Of a stretch of DNA of 41,524 nucleotides, positions 36,353 to 41,524 are shown piece by piece. The translations under genes and the position numbers were made by a program. This DNA is from Hyphomicrobiales bacterium (lineage in GTDB: Bacteria; Pseudomonadota; Alphaproteobacteria; Rhizobiales; Beijerinckiaceae). Position 1 is the first letter of the stretch; each line of letters opens with the position of its first letter. The notes under the pieces are model-generated. The model saw only the letters and a list, made by a program, of their open reading frames with translations. It did no database searches and was not told the origin of the DNA. The DNA lies in contig JAIXSR010000024.1 of NCBI GenBank assembly GCA_027484605.1, forward strand, positions 1 to 41,524. Direction: 5' to 3'.

Positions 36353-37069
36353 TTACGCCGCGCCGCGCGCGGCCGGCTGGCCGGCGCGCTCGTCGATCTG
36401 GCGCGAGAGGATGGCGGAGAATTCATCGGCGAAGCTCTCGAGGCGGCCCTGCGTGCGGGACACGTCCTTGACGAACTTGTTGTAGAAAATATTGGCCGGA
36501 ATGGCGGCAACCAGCGCGATCGCCGTGGCGAAGAGCGCCTCGGCAATGCCCGGCGCGACAACGGCCAGCGAGGTGTTCTTCGAGGCCGCGATCGAGCGGA
36601 AGGTCGTCATGATGCCGAAAACCGTGCCGAACAGGCCGATATAGGGGCCGACCGAGGCGATGGTGGCCAGCACCAGCAGCTTGGATTCGAGCCGTTCCAC
36701 TTCGCGCGAGATCGAGACATCGAGCACCTTGTCGATGCGGGTCTGCAGGCTGGCGAAACCGCGGCCCGACCCTTCGAAGGTGCGGCGCCATTCGCCCATC
36801 GCCGCCACGAACAGGGCGGCGAAACCGTCTGTCGTCTTCTGGTGGAGCGAGCGATAGAGTTCGTCAAGGCTCTGGCCCGACCAGAACGTATCCTCGAACT
36901 CGTTCATCCGGGCCTTCATCGCCCGCAGCATCATCGCCTTGTTGATGATGATCGCCCAGGACCAGATCGACGCCGCCATCAGCCCGAGCATGACCAGTTT
37001 CACGATGAAATGGGCATGCAGGAACAGGGCAATCAGCGAGAGATCGGGGGTGGCATCGGCACCTGGCAT
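36353..37069 (-). CDS. tolQ: Tol-Pal proton-channel subunit TolQ
   Basis: A 238-aa inner-membrane protein of the MotA/TolQ/ExbB family with three helices: about 10-35 (LSLIALFLHAHFIVKLVMLGLMAASIW), 140-165 (LVLATIASVGPYIGLFGTVFGIM) and 175-200 (LAVVAPGIAEALFATAIALVAAIPANIFY). The conserved GLFGTVFGIM and GIAEALFATAIAL segments line the proton path. The start is ATG 37067-37069 (MPGADATPD) with AAGGAA upstream; longer in-frame sequence is non-conserved. First gene of the tolQRA run; a 168-nt spacer separates it from ybgC. Confidence 0.97.
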   Translation of the reverse strand: MPGADATPDLSLIALFLHAHFIVKLVMLGLMAASIWSWAIIINKAMMLRAMKARMNEFEDTFWSGQSLDELYRSLHQKTTDGFAALFVAAMGEWRRTFEGSGRGFASLQTRIDKVLDVSISREVERLESKLLVLATIASVGPYIGLFGTVFGIMTTFRSIAASKNTSLAVVAPGIAEALFATAIALVAAIPANIFYNKFVKDVSRTQGRLESFADEFSAILSRQIDERAGQPAARGAA

Positions 37070-37217
37070 GACAATTCCTTCTTTCCGGCGCCCGGGCGGG
37101 CTCCGACAGGGACAGAACGCGGCTCTTGACCCCGTTTTGCGACCAAACTGAGGCGCAGCACGGGAAAAGCCGCGGCCCGGACCGCGCATGGGCCGCCGGG
37201 TCTATCCATGGTCCTTT

Positions 37218-37225
37218 ATGGTTAA
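37218..37225 (-). promoter_or_regulatory. CtrA half-site between ybgC and tolQ
   Basis: TTAACCAT on the minus strand, the 8-mer half-site form reported for CtrA, in the 168-bp spacer upstream of tolQ and preceded by an AT-rich TATACC. A single short motif; weak evidence. Confidence 0.3.
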
Positions 37226-37237
37226 CCTTTGGTATAT

Positions 37238-37639
37238 TCAGAGCTTGTGCAATGCAACAAGCTGCGTCCGGAGAAGGGGATCGAGCCGTTTCGGACGTCC
37301 CTTCGCCAGGAAGGCGATGGTCACGCCGGCCTCGGCGAGGCAGATGCCCTCGCGGAGCAGGCGCTGATGCATGCGCAGGCTGGCGCCGCCGATTTCGGTG
37401 ATCCGCGTTTCCACCGTGACCTGGTCATCCATCCGCGCGGGCTGATGGTAATCGATCGAGAGATGCCGGACAACGAAGGCGAAGGGCCCGCCCTCGGCCT
37501 CGAACAGGACGCGCTGGTCGATGCCGGCCTCGCGCAGGGCCTCGGTGCGGCCGCGCTCGAAGAAATGCAGGTAGCGGGCGTGGTAGACGAAGCCGGAGAA
37601 ATCCGTGTCCTCGTAGTAGATGCGGAGGGGAAGTTCCAT
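37238..37639 (-). CDS. ybgC: Tol-Pal associated acyl-CoA thioesterase YbgC
   Basis: A 133-aa hot-dog-fold thioesterase that hydrolyses acyl-CoA or acyl-ACP and is almost always the first gene of tol operons. The active-site segment YYEDTDFSGFVYHARYLHFFERGR is intact, with D13 as the catalytic Asp and H20 nearby. Start ATG 37637-37639 with GAGAGG upstream. It is divergent from the PhnD-like gene (100 bp between starts). The longer spacer to tolQ suggests that tolQ has an additional promoter. Confidence 0.95.
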   Translation of the reverse strand: MELPLRIYYEDTDFSGFVYHARYLHFFERGRTEALREAGIDQRVLFEAEGGPFAFVVRHLSIDYHQPARMDDQVTVETRITEIGGASLRMHQRLLREGICLAEAGVTIAFLAKGRPKRLDPLLRTQLVALHKL

Positions 37640-37739
37640 CGCAACGCCTCTCGACCTTTCGATCTTCCATTCACTGTCGGCGTTCTGTCACCAAGTCGTG
37701 CCATGCATCGCCTGCAGGATCCAGACAGAGGAAGCCGCC

Positions 37740-38657
37740 ATGAACCGAGCGATCTCACGCCGTGCCACGTTGATGGGTCTCGCGCTTGCGCCCGTTCCCG
37801 TCAAGGCTCAGTCCGACTGGCGCAACCAGTTCAAGGAATTGCGTGTGGGCGTTTCCTCGGCGGAAAACGAAGCCGGCGCCCTTTCGCGCTGGGAGCCGGT
37901 TGCCAAGTATCTGACGGAGCAACTCGGCCTTCCGACGCGGACCTATCGCGTCGCCGATTATGCCGGCCTTGTCGAGGCCATGCGCGGCGACCAGATCGAG
38001 TTTTCCCGCTTCGGTCCGGCGGTCTATTCCCTCGGCCGGCGCATCATGGGCGACAAGCTGAAGCCGATCTTCCGCGACATCGATAACAATGGTGCCGAAG
38101 GATATTATTCCGTTGTCATCGTGCGGGCTGACAGCCCCCTCCAATCGCTCGCCGATCTCAAGGGGAAGCCATTCCTCTTCGCCGACCCGAATTCCACGTC
38201 AGGCTATGCGTTCCCGCAATATTTCATGAAGAAGCAGGGCTTCGACCCGGCAACGCATTTCTCGGCGACAGCCTTCTCCGGCAGCCACGAAAACTCGGTG
38301 ATCGGCGTGGTCAAGGGCCAGTATGATGCGGCGGCCACCTACTGGTCGAATGCCGAAAGCGGCATGGTCCAGCGGCTGGAAGGGCGCGGCATGATCGCGA
38401 AGGGGGCTACCCGGATCATCTGGACGTCGCCGCTCATCCCGAACAGCCCGTTCTGCGTTCGCGCGAACCTCCCGGTCGGGCTCCAGAACGCGGTGCGTGA
38501 CGCGATGGTCGGCATGAAGGACCGGGCGCCGGATGTCTTCAAGGCGCTCACCGATGGCAAGGTCCTCGGCTTTGCCCCCGCCAGGCACGAGGATTATCTC
38601 GATGTTGTCGCGGTGATCGAGGACCTGGATCGCGAGCGCAAGAAGCGCGGGAGCTGA
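37740..38657 (+). CDS. PhnD-like phosphonate/phosphite-type ABC substrate-binding protein
   Basis: A 305-aa periplasmic binding protein with a twin-arginine-like signal (AISRRATLMGLALAPVPVKA, cleavage about residue 23). The fold matches PhnD/PtxB proteins: LRVGVSSAENEAGALSRWEPVAKYL, then SADS-type middle motifs such as FADPNSTSGYAFP and SHENSVIGVVKGQYDAAATYW. Start ATG 37740 behind AGAGGAAG. There is no permease or ATPase gene beside it, so it is an orphan. The ligand could be a phosphonate, phosphite or another small anion. Confidence 0.88.
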   Translation: MNRAISRRATLMGLALAPVPVKAQSDWRNQFKELRVGVSSAENEAGALSRWEPVAKYLTEQLGLPTRTYRVADYAGLVEAMRGDQIEFSRFGPAVYSLGRRIMGDKLKPIFRDIDNNGAEGYYSVVIVRADSPLQSLADLKGKPFLFADPNSTSGYAFPQYFMKKQGFDPATHFSATAFSGSHENSVIGVVKGQYDAAATYWSNAESGMVQRLEGRGMIAKGATRIIWTSPLIPNSPFCVRANLPVGLQNAVRDAMVGMKDRAPDVFKALTDGKVLGFAPARHEDYLDVVAVIEDLDRERKKRGS

Positions 38658-38697
38658 AAATCCTCCCGGATCCCGGTGCGCCGCTGCGGGGCGCCGT

Positions 38698-39600
38698 TCA
38701 TGCCTCGCCCAGTTCGATCAGCACGATTTCCGGTGCGACGCCCACCCGCACCGGCGCGATGCTGCAACCGAGCCCGCCGGAGACGAGGAGGTGCCGGCCC
38801 TCCTCGACGATATGGCCATAGGCGAAGCGGTCACCGAAGCGGGACGGCACCACAGGCCGCCAGCCGAAGAGGTTGACCTGGCCGCCATGGGTATGGCCTG
38901 ACAGCGTGAGGCTGACGCGGTCCGGCACTTCCGGGAAGATATCCGGCTCATGCGCCATCAGCAGGACCGGGTCGTCATTCGTGCAGGCGGCTAGGGTGGC
39001 GGGCAGGTCTGCGAGGCTCTGCCAGCGGTTCCGGCGCGCCGTCGGCAAGGCGAGCTGGTCGCCGAGGCCGGCCAGCCAGAAGCCCTTTTCGCCCTGGCGG
39101 ATATGCACCGCCTCGTTATGGAGCACGCGGATGCCCGCTTCCTCGAGCGCGCGGCGCGTATAGGGCATGCCGGTGCGGCTGCGCTGGACTTCCCGGTCAT
39201 CCCACCAATCGTGATTGCCGAGCACGGCATGCACGCCAAGCGGCGCGGAGAGCCCGCCGAGCGCCGGCGCCCAGGCACTGGCCGGGACGGTGTCGAGCCG
39301 GAACTTGCGCATGCCGGTCACGAAATCCCCGAGGAGGAGGACCAGATCGGGCCGGAGCGCATTGGCATCGGCGACGATGCTGCGCAGGCGCTCCGGGCTC
39401 ATCCAGGGTTCGACGACATGGATATCCGAGAGGGCGACGATCCTGAGTGCTTGGCCCTGCGGCCATTGGCGCGGCGCCAGCCGGTAGCGGGCGATGCGCG
39501 GCCGCTGCAGCGGGCCGTAGCCGAAGGCATAGGCCGCGCCGGCTGTCAGGCTGACCAGGCTCGCGCCGAGGAATTTCAGGAGCGTTCGACGGGAGAGCAT
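38698..39600 (-). CDS. Tat-exported metallophosphoesterase (YkuE-like)
   Basis: A 300-aa calcineurin-type phosphoesterase. The N-terminus MLSRRTLLKFLGASLVSLTAG is a twin-arginine signal or anchor, placing it in or on the periplasmic side. Metal-binding motifs are all present: SDIH (58-61), GDFVTG (91-96), GNHDWW (128-133), a His in LLMAHEPDIF and SGHTHGGQ. Substrate unknown; YkuE-type members are thought to act on phospholipid-like substrates. The start is ATG 39598-39600, chosen because the Tat motif begins there; the longer frame overlaps ruvB. Confidence 0.88.
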   Translation of the reverse strand: MLSRRTLLKFLGASLVSLTAGAAYAFGYGPLQRPRIARYRLAPRQWPQGQALRIVALSDIHVVEPWMSPERLRSIVADANALRPDLVLLLGDFVTGMRKFRLDTVPASAWAPALGGLSAPLGVHAVLGNHDWWDDREVQRSRTGMPYTRRALEEAGIRVLHNEAVHIRQGEKGFWLAGLGDQLALPTARRNRWQSLADLPATLAACTNDDPVLLMAHEPDIFPEVPDRVSLTLSGHTHGGQVNLFGWRPVVPSRFGDRFAYGHIVEEGRHLLVSGGLGCSIAPVRVGVAPEIVLIELGEA

Positions 39601-39643
39601 GGACGAGGACTTCTGGAGGCAGGGCCGGCCCTTTGGCCGGTTT

Positions 39644-40681
39644 TCACTCTTCTTCCCCGGCAAAGAGGTTGAATTGTGACGCTTCCCGCGCCGGCGGGTT
39701 CATCCCGAGATGGCGGAACGCGGCATCGGTCAGCAGGCGGCCACGCGGGGTGCGCTGCAGGAAGCCCTGCTGGAGGAGATAGGGCTCGATGATGTCCTCG
39801 ATGGCATCGCGCGGCTCGGACAGCGCGGCCGCCATGGTCTCGATGCCGACCGGTCCGCCGGAGAACTTCTCGGCGATGGTGGTGAGGTAGCGCCGGTCCA
39901 TCAGGTCAAGCCCGATGGAATCGACATCCAGCATGGTCAGCGCCTTGTCGGCGATGGCGCGCGTCACCCGGTCGGCGCCCTCGACGATGGCAACATCGCG
40001 CACGCGGCGGAGCAGGCGGCCGGCAATGCGCGGCGTGCCGCGCGCGCGGCGGGCGATCTCGTTCGCGCCATCCTCGCTCATGCCGATGCCGAGCACGCGC
40101 GCGCCGCGCGTCACGATCAGTTCCAGTTCCTGCACCGTGTAGAAATTCAGCCGGATCGGGATGCCGAAGCGATCGCGCAGGGGCGTGGTCAGCAGGCCGG
40201 CGCGGGTGGTGGCGCCGACAAGGGTGAATTTCGGCAGGTCGATCTTCACCGAGCGCGCGGCCGGGCCCTCGCCGATGATCAGGTCGAGCTGGTAATCCTC
40301 CATGGCGGGGTAGAGGATTTCCTCGACCGCCGGGTTGAGGCGGTGGATCTCGTCGATGAAGAGCACATCGCGCTCGTCGAGATTGGTCAGCTGCGCGGCG
40401 AGATCGCCGGCCTTGGCGATGACGGGGCCGGAAGTCGAGCGGAAATTCACGCCGAGTTCACGCGCGACGATCTGCGCCAGCGTCGTCTTGCCAAGGCCCG
40501 GCGGGCCGACGAAGAGCACATGGTCCAAAGCCTCGCCGCGCGCCTTGGCCGACTGGATGAAGACCTTGAGGTTTTCCTGCGCCTGCTGCTGGCCGATGAA
40601 TTCACCGAGGGCGAGCGGGCGGATCGACTGATCCACATCATCGCCGCGTTTTTCGGGGTTGAGGAGGCCGGGGCGGGTCAT
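39644..40681 (-). CDS. ruvB: Holliday junction branch-migration ATPase RuvB
   Basis: A 345-aa hexameric AAA+ motor that with RuvA drives branch migration of Holliday junctions. Walker A GPPGLGKT is at 59-66, Walker B reads [10 protein letters not shown], sensor 1 lies in GATTRAGLL, and the arginine finger is in PLRDRFG. The C-terminal winged helix is complete ([23 protein letters not shown]). Start ATG 40679-40681, overlapping the orf160 stop by 4 nt (ATGA). Its first 68 bp are repeated at 41224-41291. ruvA and ruvC are not upstream as expected; instead a foreign orf and a GNAT gene precede it. Confidence 0.98.
   Translation of the reverse strand: MTRPGLLNPEKRGDDVDQSIRPLALGEFIGQQQAQENLKVFIQSAKARGEALDHVLFVGPPGLGKTTLAQIVARELGVNFRSTSGPVIAKAGDLAAQLTNLDERDVLFIDEIHRLNPAVEEILYPAMEDYQLDLIIGEGPAARSVKIDLPKFTLVGATTRAGLLTTPLRDRFGIPIRLNFYTVQELELIVTRGARVLGIGMSEDGANEIARRARGTPRIAGRLLRRVRDVAIVEGADRVTRAIADKALTMLDVDSIGLDLMDRRYLTTIAEKFSGGPVGIETMAAALSEPRDAIEDIIEPYLLQQGFLQRTPRGRLLTDAAFRHLGMNPPAREASQFNLFAGEEE
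40614..40681 (-). repeat. Direct repeat, downstream copy (5' end of intact ruvB)
   Basis: 68 bp covering the start codon and codons 1-23 of ruvB. It matches 41224-41291 with a single difference (position 40649 versus 41259), a synonymous AAA/AAG change in codon 11. Identity stops exactly at the A of the ATG. Confidence 0.95.
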
Positions 40682-41160
40682 GGGGTGGGCTCTTCTGAGT
40701 CGATGTCATCATGCCAAAACGCAATGCTCCAGTGTATTAGATATGCGTTCAGGCAGGCAACTGGAGTAATGAGCAAAATTATGCTGCCAAAAATATTCAA
40801 ATGTTCATTAGAATTAGTAATAGGTGTGTCATAATGAAATTTGATATAAATTATAAAACAATATACAATAGTAAATATCCAAGTTATAACAAACGAAAAC
40901 GCCCATTTTCCTCGGAAAAATTTGTTCAGTATTGAGAAAAAAATTCCAGATAACAAGCCGGGAATGCTAAAAAAGTATAAACTATAGATCAAAATTTGAC
41001 CTATAGCGTTAGCGGAAGGCGTTATTCTCCAGTTGTCAAGATAAGAAATGATGATGGTTCCAAAAACCGTGCATAGGATAGGTGTAAAAACTGCTGACAA
41101 AATTCCACCTGTGAAGGCGCAGCTCCCGTAACTGAAGCGATTGAGTTTCCAAGCACTCAC
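40678..41160 (-). CDS. orf160: unrecognised four-helix membrane protein, low GC, foreign
   Basis: A 160-aa protein I cannot assign to any family. It has four hydrophobic segments (about 12-40, 53-79, 84-107 and 119-148) with short loops, a positively charged N-terminus and an acidic tail ([10 protein letters not shown]). The GC content of 40681-41160 is about 37% by hand count (as low as 20% in 40801-40860), against well over 60% around it, and AT-ending codons dominate. It starts at GTG 41158-41160, 8 nt after AAGGAA, overlapping the preceding stop (GTGA). Its own stop overlaps the ruvB ATG. It is complete, and the intact frame in such AT-rich DNA suggests it is expressed. Immunity, phage exclusion or transport roles are all unproven. 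Confidence 0.75.
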   Translation of the reverse strand: MSAWKLNRFSYGSCAFTGGILSAVFTPILCTVFGTIIISYLDNWRITPSANAIGQILIYSLYFFSIPGLLSGIFFSILNKFFRGKWAFSFVITWIFTIVYCFIIYIKFHYDTPITNSNEHLNIFGSIILLITPVACLNAYLIHWSIAFWHDDIDSEEPTP

Positions 41161-41223
41161 TTCGCCAGTTCCTTGAGCCTTTGCCGAGTGAGCATGTGCA
41201 ATCCGGCAAGCTCGTAGATCGCC
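40682..41223. mobile_element. 542-bp foreign insert flanked by a 68-bp ruvB duplication
   Basis: The segment between the two ruvB 5' copies. It carries orf160 and 20 codons of an unrelated upstream frame. There are no transposase, terminal inverted repeats or IS signatures. The arrangement matches what has been described for restriction-modification genes as insertion with long target duplication. A single crossover with incoming DNA carrying orf160-ruvB would give the same structure. Confidence 0.6.
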
Positions 41224-41291
41224 AGCGGGCGGATCGACTGATCCACATCATCGCCGCGCTTTTCGGGGTTGAGGAGGCCGGGGCGGGTCAT
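41157..41291 (-). pseudogene. Truncated ruvB 5' end fused to foreign sequence (44 codons)
   Basis: ATG 41289-41291 begins the ruvB N-terminus through residue 24 (ending SIRPLA). The frame then continues for 20 unrelated residues, [20 protein letters not shown], to TGA 41157-41159. The start overlaps the GNAT stop (ATGA) and the stop overlaps the orf160 start (GTGA). It cannot encode a working RuvB. It may now act as a short coupling reading frame that carries ribosomes from the GNAT gene to orf160. Confidence 0.85.
41224..41291 (-). repeat. Direct repeat, upstream copy (ruvB remnant)
   Basis: 68 bp matching 40614-40681 with one mismatch. It is preceded directly by the GNAT gene, so this is probably the ancestral position of the ruvB start codon. 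Confidence 0.95.
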
Positions 41292-41524
41292 AGCGTCTTC
41301 TCGAGGTCGATCAGGTCGCGGATGGGCAGGCCATCCGCATCCACCAGCGGGATGGAGGGCTTTTCCCGGCGGATCTCCGCCACGGCATCGCGATGCAGCG
41401 CGGCGAGGTGGTAACCGCGTTTCTGGAAGAAGCGCAAGGCGCCGAGATTGTTGTTGGTCGTGGCGAGGATCATGCGCGCGGCGCCGGCCCGCCGGGCCTC
41501 GCGCTCGGCGGCATCCATCAGGGC
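41288..41524 (-). CDS. GNAT-family N-acetyltransferase, C-terminal part (cut by window edge)
   Basis: The last 78 residues of a GCN5-related acetyltransferase. The helix ALMDAAEREARRAGAARMILATT and the motif NNNLGALRFFQKRGYHLAALHRDAV are the typical acetyl-CoA fold and the N-x-x-A-x-x-F-Y/F region. The N-terminus lies beyond base 41524. Its TGA (41288-41290) overlaps the ATG of the ruvB remnant, so before the insertion it was probably translationally coupled to ruvB. Substrate unknown. Confidence 0.88.
   Translation of the reverse strand, partial: ALMDAAEREARRAGAARMILATTNNNLGALRFFQKRGYHLAALHRDAVAEIRREKPSIPLVDADGLPIRDLIDLEKTL

Noticed and set aside
38674-38696. Terminator between the PhnD-like gene and the phosphoesterase gene
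   Set aside because: Only a 5-bp interrupted stem without a T-run; too weak to call.
40682-41223. An insertion sequence or MITE at ruvB
   Set aside because: No terminal inverted repeats, transposase or short target-site duplication. The 68-bp coding repeat is far longer than IS duplications.
41036-41251. 71-aa frame across the ruvB remnant and orf160
   Set aside because: Out of frame with both; it mixes a shifted ruvB sequence with shifted orf160 sequence and has no ribosome site.

Overview
The window is about 41.5 kb of GC-rich chromosome from an alphaproteobacterium, most likely of the order Hyphomicrobiales (Rhizobiales). The evidence is the gene order ybgC-tolQRAB / pal-cpoB-tilS-ftsH-glmM, rluA next to rpoH, serC-serA, an RpoH-type sigma factor, a lone CheZ, Flp/Tad pilins and a perfect CtrA-like box. 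I do not assign a genus. Almost everything is vertically inherited core genome. There are no rRNA or tRNA genes, CRISPR arrays or recognisable insertion sequences. Both ends are cut: groEL (residues 1-272 only) on the left and a GNAT acetyltransferase (C-terminal part only) on the right.

Layout. 1-1.3 kb: groES-groEL with a perfect CIRCE operator and a sigma32-like promoter. 1.3-4.6 kb: two membrane transporters and a flippase-like protein. 4.6-8.0 kb: cheZ, an L,D-transpeptidase, a DUF2076 protein and a Nudix hydrolase. 8.1-11.8 kb: a Tad/Flp pilus island with three Flp pilins (57 aa, one of them missed by length cut-offs), a stand-alone CpaC-N-like protein and two TadE/G-type pseudopilins, but no Tad secretion machinery. 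11.8-16.4 kb: rluA-type synthase, rpoH, a conserved hypothetical protein and purA. 16.5-20.1 kb: a DUF4139 protein, a class I glutamine amidotransferase and an EamA transporter. 20.3-23.3 kb: serA and serC with a structured serC leader. 23.3-25.5 kb: fliG and an Omp25/31-type beta-barrel protein preceded by the CtrA-like box. 25.7-37.6 kb: glmM, ftsH, tilS, cpoB, pal, a queuosine pair (VUT transporter and queC) lying between pal and tolB, then tolA, tolR, tolQ and ybgC. 37.7-39.6 kb: an orphan PhnD-like binding protein and a Tat-type metallophosphoesterase. 39.6-41.5 kb: ruvB, a foreign low-GC insert and the GNAT gene.

How the genes connect. groESL, rpoH and ftsH are the classical heat-shock circuit: RpoH drives groESL, HrcA represses it through CIRCE, and FtsH is the protease that degrades RpoH in studied relatives. 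The Tol-Pal genes with cpoB couple envelope constriction to division. cheZ and fliG are motility genes away from any flagellar cluster.

The least ordinary locus is at 40.6-41.3 kb. A 542-bp low-GC segment sits immediately upstream of ruvB and is flanked by a 68-bp direct repeat of the first codons of ruvB, ending exactly at the ATG. The segment encodes an unrecognised four-helix membrane protein. Every junction in the run GNAT / truncated ruvB / orf160 / ruvB is a 4-nt stop-start overlap. The pattern fits insertion with long target duplication that rebuilt ruvB. A second notable signal is a leader hairpin shared by two of the Flp pilin genes with compensatory base changes.
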